Assembly (NCBI RefSeq): GCF_018381315.1
Contig: NZ_JAGZSD010000018.1
Location: 5,995 to 69,994, forward strand
Length of the DNA stretch: 64,000 bases
Origin: Anaerostipes sp.
GTDB taxonomy: Bacteria > Bacillota > Clostridia > Lachnospirales > Lachnospiraceae
Direction of reading: 5' to 3'
In this document: piece after piece, positions 33,512 through 42,235 of the stretch
How the letters are laid out: each line of letters begins with the position of its first letter
How positions within the stretch are numbered: position 1 is the first letter of the stretch
The notes under the pieces: generated by a model
What the model saw: the letters and a program-made list of their open reading frames with translations, nothing else
Databases searched by the model: none
What the model was told of the DNA's origin: nothing
Made by a program: the position numbers and the translations under genes

Positions 33512-34336
33512 TCAGAATGAAATATGAAATACATCAATTTCCGGCGGAACTAGAAACCGGACAGAATAATGGGATGTCCCGATGCCTGTATTGACAAACA
33601 GTTTCATTCCATTCACAGAATAAAAACCGTCTGTATATTTCTTCGCAAGAGATGTTTTCATCTTAAAAAAGGGAAGCTTCACCTGGCCGCCATGACTGTG
33701 CCCTGCCAGTACCAGATCTGCACATTTGTCCGAAAGGCGCTCTGCTGCATCCGGTTCATGCAGCATCAGAATCCTGTAGTCACACTTTTTGATATTCTCT
33801 GCTTCCATCAGCGTATAATCCGGTTTTCCAAACAGGACATCGTCCAATCCCCCGATGCAGACAGTCTTTCCGTCGGGAAGTGAAACAATCCTTGTCTGAT
33901 TCGTAAGAAGCTGGAATCCTCCGTTTTCCATAATCTTTGAGTAAGCCCTCATAGCCCCGCCGCCGTAATCCCGGTTTCCCCAGACGGCAAACTTCCCATA
34001 TTTAGCTTTCATCTCAGAAAAAGCTTTCTCCACTTTATTTTCAGGATGATAGTCTGCGTAGTTATCATAAAGATCACCAGTAAAGAGCACAAAATCCGGT
34101 TCTTGGCTGTTAATCTTTTCGACCAGCTTATCCAGCCGGTTTTCTGTATAGGATCTGCTGACCTGGATATCTGATATGTGAACCACTTTTAACTCAGTGG
34201 ATGTATTGCCTTTTTTCAGCTGATAGTCACGGACTACCAGACGGTACGGTTCTATTTTCACTGCATATGCTGCCAAAAGACCTGATACAATCAGAATCAG
34301 CAGTATAAACAAAACAATTCGTTTTATAATCTTCAA
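33512..34336 (-). CDS. Membrane-anchored metallophosphoesterase (YkuE/YaeI-like)
   Basis: A 274-residue calcineurin-like phosphoesterase. One N-terminal membrane helix (IVLFILLILIVSGLLAAYAV) precedes the catalytic domain, which shows VVHISDIQVSR, LFTGDLYDN, VWGNRDYGGG and LAGHSHGGQVKLP. The usual GNHD is GNRD here. Relatives such as YkuE act on cell-envelope or UDP-sugar lipid substrates; this one is uncharacterised. The start was set at TTG 34336, seven bases after GAGGAG; an upstream in-frame TTG has no ribosome site. Confidence 0.82.
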   Translation of the reverse strand: MKIIKRIVLFILLILIVSGLLAAYAVKIEPYRLVVRDYQLKKGNTSTELKVVHISDIQVSRSYTENRLDKLVEKINSQEPDFVLFTGDLYDNYADYHPENKVEKAFSEMKAKYGKFAVWGNRDYGGGAMRAYSKIMENGGFQLLTNQTRIVSLPDGKTVCIGGLDDVLFGKPDYTLMEAENIKKCDYRILMLHEPDAAERLSDKCADLVLAGHSHGGQVKLPFFKMKTSLAKKYTDGFYSVNGMKLFVNTGIGTSHYSVRFLVPPEIDVFHISF

Positions 34337-34401
34337 CGAAATTCTCCTCTCCGGAAGACACTGCTTCTGAGACAGCAAGCCACAGAACTGGCCAAAATGT
34401 C

Positions 34402-34430
34402 ATCCTGCAAAAATTTCCTATAGAAAAACA
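34402..34430. repeat. Dispersed repeat, family A, short form 1
   Basis: ATCCTGCA (34402-34409) followed directly by AAATTTCCTATAGAAAAACA. It shares left end ATCCTGCA and right end TTCCTAT.. with A-run with the full copies at 34493 and 54755, so it looks like an internally deleted copy. The 466-base gap 34337-34802 holds only repeats, a terminator and no gene. Confidence 0.5.
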
Positions 34431-34492
34431 AAGTGGGCATGCCACCTCATTTTCCCCAATCCTTCATTCTTTGAAGGGCTTGTTCACTTTGT

Positions 34493-34560
34493 GTGCATCC
34501 TGCACGGAGTGCTTTTTATCACATAGGGAGGTTCAGAGACCTTCCTATGTGATGAAAAAG
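34493..34560. repeat. Dispersed hairpin repeat, family A, copy 2
   Basis: GTGCA-TCC-TGCAC and overlapping GCAC-GGA-GTGC hairpins, then TTTTTAT, then a 14-bp palindrome (arms CACATAGGGAGGTT and GACCTTCCTATGTG, two wobble pairs), then ATGAAAAA. Same order of parts as at 22674 and 54755. Confidence 0.65.
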
Positions 34561-34577
34561 CGCATACTGCTATGCGC
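34555..34577 (-). terminator. Terminator after the PNPOx gene
   Basis: GCGCATA-GCAG-TATGCGC stem followed by TTTTT on the minus strand, about 225 bases past the PNPOx-family stop; it abuts a family A repeat. Confidence 0.65.
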
Positions 34578-34802
34578 TCTTTCATATTCTTAGACAAATC
34601 TGCTAATTTTCATTCATGTTATTTGTTAAGTATACACGATAGATAAAAGTATGGCAAGACATGATTAGCAGCCGCTTACTCAAATCATCCTGCAGGTATA
34701 GGATTTACAATAATGTCTGCGGCCTGCTGTTTCAGAAGCGTAAATTTTTTCATTATCGAAAGGATGCCTTTTCAGAGTTGACTGGAGACAGTAAAGCTAA
34801 AC

Positions 34803-35222
34803 TTATGATATTTCAAAATTTTCAGAACTGAAATTGCTGTAGAATCTCCCCTGTTCGGCGGTAAAACGCAGAACACAGTAATCAGGGTCAGTTACACCTT
34901 CCGGATAATACATGGTATCGCCTTTCTGCCATATCATTTCCTTATGCATTTGATCTTCCAGTACCTCCATTGTGCCTGTCAGCATAACACCTCTGAAAAA
35001 TCTCCGGTCACAGAAATAAATACACGCTTTAGGATTGTCCTTATACTGCCTTACTCTCATGGATGATGTATTGGTTGTAAAGTAAAATACTTTAATCCCT
35101 TCCCGTTTTCGCGGCGGAAGCATAGCTTTTGTATTCGGAAAGCCATTTTCATCCACAGAACTGATAAATGACACACCTTGTTTGTCAATTAGGTTACCGA
35201 CTGTTTTTATGGTATCTTTCAT
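34803..35222 (-). CDS. Pyridoxamine 5'-phosphate oxidase-family FMN protein
   Basis: A 139-residue split-barrel flavin-binding protein (general stress/PNPOx-like). It has ISSVDENGFPNTKAMLPP, the FMN-binding FYFTTNTSSMRVRQYKDNPKACIYF and a late EMIWQKGDTMYYPEG. Such proteins are usually reductases or flavin/haem binders rather than true PNPOx enzymes. Start at ATG 35222 after ACCTCC-complement GGAGGT; an upstream extension is not supported. It lies 72 bases after an HxlR regulator, which probably controls it. Confidence 0.82.
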   Translation of the reverse strand: MKDTIKTVGNLIDKQGVSFISSVDENGFPNTKAMLPPRKREGIKVFYFTTNTSSMRVRQYKDNPKACIYFCDRRFFRGVMLTGTMEVLEDQMHKEMIWQKGDTMYYPEGVTDPDYCVLRFTAEQGRFYSNFSSENFEIS

Positions 35223-35294
35223 ATTTGTACCTCCTTGTTTAAATAAAATTATAAGTGAAACCAGGTACACAGTAAATTAGTCACTTTTTCGTAA

Positions 35295-35651
35295 CTATAT
35301 CAGTCCTTTATCCCTCAAAAAATCTTCTCTGTGATCTTCTTTCATTATTTCAATTCCAACATCCTGCATAATTGTTACAGCTTCAAAAACTTTTTTCCCT
35401 CTCTCTGTAAGAAAATAATTCGATTTTAAAGGGTATCCTTCTTTCATTGTTTTTTCTACGATTCCGCATTCGATTAGTTCATTCAGATGCTGTACCAGCA
35501 TTTTTTGGCTTATTCCCTGAATAGATTTCTTCAAGGCAGAAAGAGAAGAGCTTTCCTTACTAAGCTGCCATAAGATGATTGGTTTCCACTTTCCTCTTAT
35601 AATATCGTGTGTCAGTTCCAGCGGACATGTATAGTCACTGCGTAATTTCAT
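35295..35651 (-). CDS. HxlR-family winged-helix regulator
   Basis: A 118-residue MarR-like regulator of the HxlR family. It has the cysteine near the N-terminus (YTCPLELTHDIIRGKWKPIILWQL), the recognition helix GISQKMLVQHLNELIECGIVEK and the wing YPLKSNYFLTERGK. Members often sense electrophiles or redox state through this cysteine and control neighbouring reductases. The adjacent FMN protein is the obvious target. Confidence 0.88.
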   Translation of the reverse strand: MKLRSDYTCPLELTHDIIRGKWKPIILWQLSKESSSLSALKKSIQGISQKMLVQHLNELIECGIVEKTMKEGYPLKSNYFLTERGKKVFEAVTIMQDVGIEIMKEDHREDFLRDKGLI

Positions 35652-35684
35652 CTAAGCTGCCTCCTTTCAGGGCATATCGTAAGT

Positions 35685-35722
35685 ATCCTGCATAAATTTA
35701 AATTTCCTATAGAACAAAAAAA
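35685..35722. repeat. Dispersed repeat, family A, short form 2
   Basis: ATCCTGCA (35685-35692), then AAATTTAAATTTCCTATAGA and an A-run. Nearly the same as 34402-34430 with a few extra bases. Its A-run provides the T-tract of the tRNA terminator. Confidence 0.5.
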
Positions 35723-35742
35723 CCGCGAATATTCGCGGTTTT
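35715..35742 (-). terminator. Terminator of tRNA-Arg
   Basis: Perfect palindrome AAAACCGCGAAT / ATTCGCGGTTTT followed by seven T on the minus strand, five bases past the tRNA 3' end. Confidence 0.92.
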
Positions 35743-35747
35743 AAAAA

Positions 35748-35820
35748 TGCACCAGGCAGGAGTCGAACCTGCGACCAACAACTTCGGAGGCTGTCACTCT
35801 ATCCACTGAGTTACTGATGC
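35748..35820 (-). tRNA. tRNA-Arg (anticodon CCG)
   Basis: All four arms fold. Acceptor GCATCAG/CTGGTGC has 7 pairs including one T-G. D-arm is ACTC/GAGT, anticodon stem ACAGC/GTTGT with loop CTCCGAA, and T-arm GCAGG-TTCGACT-CCTGC. The anticodon CCG (35785-35787 on the plus strand as CGG) reads the arginine codon CGG. Length is 73 including discriminator A; CCA is not encoded. It is a single tRNA with its own terminator. Confidence 0.95.
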
Positions 35821-35977
35821 AAAAGACTGTATTAAATGTCCGTGTTATATATTACAACAATTTCAATTAATTTGCAATCAAAACTTTCATTTTTTCTTTT
35901 TACTTATTCTATTATAAGCAATTCACTTCCTGCAAAAAGTTCCTCCAATCCTATGAGATATCTGCTCATACAGTGTT

Positions 35978-36103
35978 ATGTCCGCTGGAAAAAGACAACC
36001 ATAAAACAGAAAATGTCATCCTTATCCAGCAGACATTACGTCCATGTTCCACATGATTGGAGTGAGGCATTCTAAGAGCCGAACGGAAATCATGTGGAAC
36101 ATG
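35978..36103. repeat. Two successive long inverted repeats downstream of pilT
   Basis: First pair: ATGTCCGCTGGA (35978-35989) with TCCAGCAGACAT (36025-36036), one wobble. Second pair: perfect 16-base arms CATGTTCCACATGATT (36043-36058) and its complement (36088-36103) around a 29-base loop, ending at the pilT stop. There is no T-run. This could end the pilus transcript, stabilise it, or be a mobile palindromic element. The 283-base gap between tRNA-Arg and pilT contains nothing else I can support. Confidence 0.6.
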
Positions 36104-37150
36104 TCATAAATACTGCTCCAAATCATGAATATCATTCGTATATTTTTTTGCAGATTCCTTAGATATGGTTCCTTCCGCCACCAGTCTTGACAGGTCACGG
36201 TTCAGTGTATGCATTCCATGTGCCATTCCTGACTGCATAATGGTATTCAGCTGATGGCATTTGTTTTCCCGAATCAAATTTAATGCCGCATCTGTACCCA
36301 TGAGAACTTCTGTTGCGGCAATCCGTTCCATACCGCTGAGTGTCGGAATCAGACACTGAGTTATGACTCCGGCAAGCACGCCGGCAAGCTGTGTGCGGAT
36401 CTGGTTCTGGCTCTCGCCGGGACAGGCATCTATAATACGGTCAATGGTCTGTGCCGCCCCTGTGGTATGCAGTGTTGACATCACCAGGTGCCCTGTCTCT
36501 GCGGCAGTCAAAGCTGCAGAGATTGTCTCATAATCCCTCATCTCCCCTACCAGAATCACATCCGGATCCTCTCTCAGAGAAGACCTGAGGGCAGAGGCAA
36601 AATCCTTTACATCAATGCCGGTCTCCCGCTGGTGAATGATTGATTTTTCTCTCTCGTAGACATATTCAATAGGGTCTTCCACCGTTATAATATGCTCAGC
36701 GCGGTTTTTATTGATGTAATCAATCATAGCGGCCAGAGTGGTGGACTTTCCGCTTCCCGTAGGCCCCGTAACTAAAATCAGGCCTCTGGGCTGGTCTGCC
36801 AGATCTTTTAAACATTTCGGAAGCTTCAGCTCACTGAGCGTCGGGATATGGTTATTGAGAAGACGAATCGTAGCTGCTATTTTTCCCTGCTGGCGGAAGA
36901 CATTGATCCTCTGACGGTTCTTATCTGAAGTCTGAAGTGCAAAATCTGCATCCTGGCCCTGATCAAACAGCTCTCTCTGTACTTTTGGCAGAAAATCTAA
37001 AATCATCTGCCTGATCTCATTGTCAGAAAGCTGAATTCCGCTGTCCACAAGACGGCCGCAGCTTCGGAATGCTACCGGCATGCCCTCGGACAAATGGATA
37101 TCCGATACATCTCTTTGTCTGGCCATCCCAATCATTTCTTCTATCGTCAT
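36104..37150 (-). CDS. pilT: Type IV pilus retraction ATPase PilT
   Basis: A 348-residue hexameric ATPase that powers pilus retraction. The N-terminal PAS-like part (MTIEEMIGMARQRDVSDIHLSEG) precedes Walker A VTGPTGSGKSTTLAAM, the Asp box IITVEDPIEYVY, Walker B DVILVGEMRDYETI and the His box MSTLHTTGAAQTIDRI. The PilT signature AIREGK is replaced by the related LIRENKCHQ stretch. Last gene of the pilus operon, 9 bases after pilB. Its presence implies dynamic, retractable pili. Confidence 0.94.
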   Translation of the reverse strand: MTIEEMIGMARQRDVSDIHLSEGMPVAFRSCGRLVDSGIQLSDNEIRQMILDFLPKVQRELFDQGQDADFALQTSDKNRQRINVFRQQGKIAATIRLLNNHIPTLSELKLPKCLKDLADQPRGLILVTGPTGSGKSTTLAAMIDYINKNRAEHIITVEDPIEYVYEREKSIIHQRETGIDVKDFASALRSSLREDPDVILVGEMRDYETISAALTAAETGHLVMSTLHTTGAAQTIDRIIDACPGESQNQIRTQLAGVLAGVITQCLIPTLSGMERIAATEVLMGTDAALNLIRENKCHQLNTIMQSGMAHGMHTLNRDLSRLVAEGTISKESAKKYTNDIHDLEQYL

Positions 37151-37159
37151 AAGAGCCTC

Positions 37160-38836
37160 CTATACATAATAAGCAATCTTCCAAAATTCTTCCATTGTGG
37201 TAATCCCGTCTGCCACAAGGTCTGCCGCACTTTCCTTCAGCGTTTTCATGCCCTGTTCCTCTGTCACGTAGGCCTGGATTTCGTCCACCTGCCTGCCTTC
37301 TGAGATCATTTTCCGAATGGCCTGGTCAATCACCGCAATCTCATGAACTGCGATCCTTCCCTGGTATCCGGTATGGTTGCATTTAGAACATCCCACAGCT
37401 TCATAGACAAAATCAATATCCCTGCCAAGAATCCGGCAGTCTGTCTCTGATGCTTTTACTTTTTTTGCACACTCCGGACATACTTTTCGCACCAGTCTCT
37501 GTGCCACAAGCCCAATCAGGGAGTTGGCAACCAGATACGGCTCCACGCCCATATCAATCAAACGCACAACTGAAGATACTGCATTATTTGTATGCAGGGA
37601 AGAAAGAACAAAATGTCCGGTAATCGCTGCCCTGACAGAAATCGAAGCAGTCTCGGAATCCCTTGTCTCTCCGACCATGATAATATCCGGATCCTGTCTG
37701 AGCAAAGCTCTCAGACCTGTCTCAAAAGTCAGTCCCGAAGTATTATTCACCTGCATCTGATTTACCCTGGCAATATTTTTTTCCACCGGATCTTCAATGG
37801 TAGAAATATTGGCATTTCTCTTAGACAAATGTTCCAGCACCATATAGAGGGTAGTAGATTTACCGCTTCCTGTAGGCCCGGTAATATATAAAATCCCGTT
37901 AGGGGACTTTAACAGCGATTGAAATTTCTCATAGTTCTCATCATTCATGCCGAAATGATCCTTATGATCGATCGGTGTCCTGTTGCTCAAAAGCCGCAGT
38001 ACCGACTTTTCCCCATACACTGTAGGAATGACAGACACACGCATATTGATATTATCTTCCTCCAGACGCATTTTAAAATGTCCGTCCTGGGGAATCCGCT
38101 TCTCCGCAATATCCATGCCACCCATGATCTTAATTCTCGCCGTCAGGGATGCATGCAGAGAACGCTTTAATGTAACATAATCCACGATATTTCCGTCGAT
38201 CCTCATTCTCACCACCGTCTCTTTTTCAAACGGTTCAATATGAATATCGCTGGCATTCGTATTGTAAGCCCGCAGGACCAGGGTATTTAAAAGTTTGATG
38301 ATTGGGGCGTCGCTGTCAGCCTCTTCATCCATATCATCCAGGAAAGAGATATCTTCCGCCTCCTGGGTTGTCTCATTGGCCTGTCTTGCAGCCTGCCTTG
38401 CAGACACCTCCGCATAGAAATACTCCAGCGACTTTTTCAGAGGAGTAAGTTCTGAGAGAAACACCTTCAGCTGCATACCTGTGAGCTGCCGGATATCTTC
38501 CATTGCGTAGAAATTCAGCGGATCATTGACTGCAATATGTAATTGATTGTCTTTGATATCCACAGCCAATATATTATATTTAAAGGCCAGCTGTCTTGGA
38601 ATCTTTTCCACAGCCTCACTGTTCACCGGATAACTGCCCAGGTTGATATGAGACAGGGACAGCCTCTGTCCCAAAGCCTCCAGCATCTGCTGTTCTGTAA
38701 TAAACCGGAGTTCCATCAAAATCGTACCCAGCCGTTTGCCCGGATGTTCCTTCTGATAATCCAGCGCCTGATCAATCTGTTCTTCCGTTATATATCCATA
38801 CTGCAGCAAAACTTCTCCAATTGGAATATTCTTCAT
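37160..38836 (-). CDS. pilB: Type IV pilus extension ATPase PilB (GspE family)
   Basis: A 558-residue assembly ATPase. The N-terminal MshEN/T2SSE-N domain (about 1-145) starts IGEVLLQYGYITEEQIDQAL. The ATPase core shows SDIHIEPFEKETVVRMRIDG, Walker A ITGPTGSGKSTTLY, Walker B DIIMVGETRDSETA and the His box LSSLHTNNAVSSVVRLIDMG. The zinc-binding tetracysteine is CPEC...CSKC. It is 22 bases after pilO in the operon. It energises polymerisation of the pilins encoded upstream. Confidence 0.95.
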   Translation of the reverse strand: MKNIPIGEVLLQYGYITEEQIDQALDYQKEHPGKRLGTILMELRFITEQQMLEALGQRLSLSHINLGSYPVNSEAVEKIPRQLAFKYNILAVDIKDNQLHIAVNDPLNFYAMEDIRQLTGMQLKVFLSELTPLKKSLEYFYAEVSARQAARQANETTQEAEDISFLDDMDEEADSDAPIIKLLNTLVLRAYNTNASDIHIEPFEKETVVRMRIDGNIVDYVTLKRSLHASLTARIKIMGGMDIAEKRIPQDGHFKMRLEEDNINMRVSVIPTVYGEKSVLRLLSNRTPIDHKDHFGMNDENYEKFQSLLKSPNGILYITGPTGSGKSTTLYMVLEHLSKRNANISTIEDPVEKNIARVNQMQVNNTSGLTFETGLRALLRQDPDIIMVGETRDSETASISVRAAITGHFVLSSLHTNNAVSSVVRLIDMGVEPYLVANSLIGLVAQRLVRKVCPECAKKVKASETDCRILGRDIDFVYEAVGCSKCNHTGYQGRIAVHEIAVIDQAIRKMISEGRQVDEIQAYVTEEQGMKTLKESAADLVADGITTMEEFWKIAYYV

Positions 38837-38858
38837 AGTCTCCCCCGCTTTCTAAGTA

Positions 38859-39527
38859 TTATTTTCTGCACATATAGACTTCCAGCACCAAAGACAAAGT
38901 CGATGCATCTATGACCTTGTTCGATGTTGTCAGCGCTGTCTCTGAACTCATTCCATAACTTACGACACGAATGGACGGATAATCTGCATAAATCTTATCA
39001 ATCAATTTCTTTGCATTAGCCTTCGTGCCAAGGATATTTACGGAAACCGGATAAGAATAAAGAACATTCTGCGTAACCGTACTCTTACTTCCGTCTTCGG
39101 CTGTACTGTCTGTGCTGCCTTCACTGCTTTCCAAACCCATTGTTTTTGCCAGGGAAGATTCAATATAAGGTGTCATGACACTGACGGACGGCTTTGCTGA
39201 AATCTCAAAATCCCTGGAAGAAAGTCCGGAATTAAGAATCAGCTTTGTTATCATACGCTCTACTTTATGAGACTCCATCATTGGATAAATGTCTTTTGTT
39301 TCCTTTTTGAAATCGGCCCTGGACGCTTTCAGCCGGGCTTCCTTCTGCGGGATGGATGCAATCGCCTTCTCCATTGTCTCTTTTGTCTGCTTTTTTTCTT
39401 TAAATTCTTCGGACAGCTCGCTTCTCTGTGTGAGCAGCGGACGGATCACAAAATTTCCAAAGACCACAATCATCAGTATAATAGAAAGCACACATAATAT
39501 TTTTTTATCCCGAGTTGTTATTTCCAT
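38859..39527 (-). CDS. pilO: PilO-like inner-membrane alignment protein
   Basis: A 222-residue bitopic protein. Short cytoplasmic start, one helix (KKILCVLSIILMIVVFGNFV, about 8-27), a charged coiled coil (about 35-85: RSELSEEFKEKKQTKETMEK and onward) and a C-terminal ferredoxin-like domain with VNILGTKANAKKLIDKIYAD. This is the PilO layout; it would pair with the PilN part of the adjacent fusion to link the cytoplasmic motor and the membrane platform. Identification is by architecture and position (between pilMN and pilB). Confidence 0.78.
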   Translation of the reverse strand: MEITTRDKKILCVLSIILMIVVFGNFVIRPLLTQRSELSEEFKEKKQTKETMEKAIASIPQKEARLKASRADFKKETKDIYPMMESHKVERMITKLILNSGLSSRDFEISAKPSVSVMTPYIESSLAKTMGLESSEGSTDSTAEDGSKSTVTQNVLYSYPVSVNILGTKANAKKLIDKIYADYPSIRVVSYGMSSETALTTSNKVIDASTLSLVLEVYMCRK

Positions 39528-39538
39528 GGATGATCCAC

Positions 39539-40987
39539 CTACTTTCCTGCATTCTCACTTAGATAAGTGCTGATATGAATATCATATTGTTTTGTTTCTT
39601 CTGTATAATTGTAGCCTGAGTATTTCAGATCTGCGAAGAGTTCAGATTTTTTCAGGCGGTTGATGAAGTCATAAATACTTGTAACTTTTGGAGCCATAGC
39701 TACAAATTCATACCTTCCGGTAGATGAATCATACCGGTCAACTGTGATGGATACTGTTGTCCCTGCACTGTTTTTGACCATCTTTTCCACTCTTGAGTTT
39801 GCCTGCGGATAAGATTCCAATACCTGCTTTACCAAGGCAAACTGCTCTTTTCCAGCCTGCTTTCCGGCCAATTCCAAATCCAGGTTTTTTGCGTTGGTAT
39901 AGTCTGCCTGATGACCCGAATCCTCAATATAAGTATCCATTTCACTGATCTTTGATTTGCTGATTACATTCATGGCAAAAATCACACCGGATACGGCAAG
40001 GCACAGTACAAGCACCCCGGCAGCTGCAAAGACCCCGGGATATACTTTGGAGGATTTTTTGTTCTCCTCCCTGGCCCTCATCTTCTTGGCAAAATCAATA
40101 TCCTGGCTTTTCTCTGAAATAAAAGCGCCGACAGCAAAAATATAATTGTAAAATTCTTTGACATCCGGTATATCGTAGCCCGCCAGCGAAAACGGCTTCC
40201 CGATTTCAAGGCCCAATTCCTGCAGAGGGGTCTTAAGAATCCGCTGATCTTCTTCCGGAAACCCTCCCAGGTATATACTTTTTATTTTCTCTCCTTTTTG
40301 CTCCGTGGCAAGAAACTGGATCATCGAACTGATCGTATTCCCCACCTCAGCGGCAATCCCTTCCGTCCCGTGATCTGCAAAGATCCTTGTACGGTTCAGA
40401 TACTTGTAAGCTCCCTGCACAAACAAAGTACTGATTAGAATCTCACCGTCCAGTTTTGAAAAAATGAAGGTCTCACGATTCAAATCCTGTATACGCTCAA
40501 AGGCTTTCAGCTGTGTATTCAGGGCGATGTCTACAGTTTCCACTTCCACACCCATGGCTGCGAACACATCCAGATAGCTTCTCAACATGGATTCCTGAAC
40601 CGCTGCACCTAAAACCGTTGTCATTCCGCTCTTTTTATCCGTGCCGCAGACACGGTAATCATAAACATAATTCTCCGGGTTTTCCAGGCTTGAAAGTTCT
40701 TTTTTTACCACTTCCAAAGTTTTCTTCTTGTTCATCTTCGGAATCGTCATGATCTTTGCAGCAATCTGCGTGCTGTCAATGACGAGGTTGATTTTTTTAG
40801 AAATACCGTGGCTCTCCCAGGCTTTTGAAAGCTGGGCTGTGAGTCCTTCCTCTGAAGTAATCACTCCGTTGATCAGGCTTCCTTCCCTAAGGTCAAATTG
40901 TACAAGGTTTTGTATCTTAACTTTCTTTTTTGCCTCTCCCACAGCAACCTGTACTCTGTGATTTGATAAATATACTGATGTCTTCAT
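39539..40987 (-). CDS. PilM-PilN fusion protein
   Basis: A 482-residue protein joining two normally separate pilus parts. Residues 1-290 are PilM-like with an actin-type fold (KTSVYLSNHRVQVAVGEAKK, LVIDSTQIAAKIMTIPKM, VETVDIALNTQLKAFE, SIYLGGFPEE). A short DIDFAKKMR stretch follows, then one membrane helix (about 316-342) and a PilN-like outer domain with a coiled coil and VTSIYDFINRLKKSELFADL. In most bacteria PilM binds the N-terminal tail of PilN; here the tail is covalently attached. It lies 11 bases before pilO. Confidence 0.82.
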   Translation of the reverse strand: MKTSVYLSNHRVQVAVGEAKKKVKIQNLVQFDLREGSLINGVITSEEGLTAQLSKAWESHGISKKINLVIDSTQIAAKIMTIPKMNKKKTLEVVKKELSSLENPENYVYDYRVCGTDKKSGMTTVLGAAVQESMLRSYLDVFAAMGVEVETVDIALNTQLKAFERIQDLNRETFIFSKLDGEILISTLFVQGAYKYLNRTRIFADHGTEGIAAEVGNTISSMIQFLATEQKGEKIKSIYLGGFPEEDQRILKTPLQELGLEIGKPFSLAGYDIPDVKEFYNYIFAVGAFISEKSQDIDFAKKMRAREENKKSSKVYPGVFAAAGVLVLCLAVSGVIFAMNVISKSKISEMDTYIEDSGHQADYTNAKNLDLELAGKQAGKEQFALVKQVLESYPQANSRVEKMVKNSAGTTVSITVDRYDSSTGRYEFVAMAPKVTSIYDFINRLKKSELFADLKYSGYNYTEETKQYDIHISTYLSENAGK

Positions 40988-41002
40988 AAAAAAGATCCCC
41001 CT

Positions 41003-42208
41003 TTAATATCCCTGGTCAATCGTAGAGTAAGATTGATAAATCGGCAGTATGACCGCTACTACCACAAATCCGATAATCAGTGCCATCAGGATGATCAAAA
41101 CCGGCTCCAATAGTGTCACAAGCCTCTCCAATGCTCTCTCCGCTTCAAATTCCAGACTTTCTGCAATAGAATCCAGCATCTCATCCAGGCTTCCGGTTTC
41201 TTCTCCCACCAGAATCGCAGAGGAAAGTTTTCTTTGAAATCCATCAATCCCCATCAGAGAAACAGATAATGATTCCCCTCTCCGTATGGAATCCACCGCC
41301 TGGTCAAACTGGTCTTCTATATACCGGTTTCCCACGGTAGAACTCCCGATCTGCATGGCCTGGATAATCGGAATACCGCTGGAATATAAAGAACACAGCG
41401 TTCTTGCAAACCTGGCAGTATAAATTTTCCTCAAAAGCTTGCCGATCACCGGAAGCCTCAGCTTCAGCTGGTCTTTCTTCCAGTGTACCTTCGGAATTCG
41501 GAGCAGAAGGCGGACGGCAAAAATAACAGCGGCGAGAATCAATAAAATAAAAGGCCAGTATTTCCGGATCCCGCTGCTCATCCCCAGTAGAATGACCGTG
41601 GGCAGCGGCAGGGATTCCATAGTATCAAATATATCCTGAAACTGTGGCACAAGATAGGAAAGGACAAAAATAATCACTCCTACAAGCAGTACAGATAAGA
41701 TTGCCGGATAGATCATGGCATTCCGGACTTTTCCGTTCAGCCTGTTCTCTTTGTCATAGTGTTCCGCCATGCGCAGGGATGTCTGGTCCAGATTTCCGTT
41801 TGCTTCCGCAGAACGCATCATGCTGACCAAAAGCACCGGAAATGTTCTTCCCTGTTCTTCCATAGCCTCCGAGAGAGGGATTCCCTGTCGGATAGAATTT
41901 AAAAGTGTTTCATAGGCCTCTTTCTCAGTATTTTTAATCCCGATCTCATTGGCAATGATATTCAGAGAACGGACCAGTGACACACCTGCTTTCAGGAGGG
42001 TCCCCAGCTGTCTGCAGAAATCCGCCAGCACAGAGGTCTTCATCTTCCGTCTGGAGTTTAGTTTTGCTTCCTCCAGATCCTTGCTGGAAACCAAATATTC
42101 TCCGTTCGCCCTCAAAGCCTGATATAAAGCCAGCTCATCGGCTGCTTCTACAACGCCCTTTAACAATTTTCCATTACTGTCTTTCGCTTTATATTTATAC
42201 TTCGGCAT
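41003..42208 (-). CDS. pilC: Type IV pilus platform protein PilC (GspF family)
   Basis: A 401-residue inner-membrane platform protein. It has the N-terminal MPKYKYKAKDSNGKLLKGVVEA motif, two T2SSF domains (about 65-190 and 265-390) beginning FCRQLGTLLKAGVSLVRSL and FARTLCSLYSSGIPIIQAM, and three membrane helices (about 168-190, 215-235, 370-395). It couples the PilB and PilT motors to pilin insertion. 27 bases after pilD. Confidence 0.94.
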   Translation of the reverse strand: MPKYKYKAKDSNGKLLKGVVEAADELALYQALRANGEYLVSSKDLEEAKLNSRRKMKTSVLADFCRQLGTLLKAGVSLVRSLNIIANEIGIKNTEKEAYETLLNSIRQGIPLSEAMEEQGRTFPVLLVSMMRSAEANGNLDQTSLRMAEHYDKENRLNGKVRNAMIYPAILSVLLVGVIIFVLSYLVPQFQDIFDTMESLPLPTVILLGMSSGIRKYWPFILLILAAVIFAVRLLLRIPKVHWKKDQLKLRLPVIGKLLRKIYTARFARTLCSLYSSGIPIIQAMQIGSSTVGNRYIEDQFDQAVDSIRRGESLSVSLMGIDGFQRKLSSAILVGEETGSLDEMLDSIAESLEFEAERALERLVTLLEPVLIILMALIIGFVVVAVILPIYQSYSTIDQGY

Positions 42209-42235
42209 AAATGATTTCCCTCCTCAAGTATCATC

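Noticed and set aside
35748..35820. tRNA-Arg as an integration site of a mobile island
   Set aside because: No integrase gene and no direct repeat of the tRNA 3' end was found within the window on either side.
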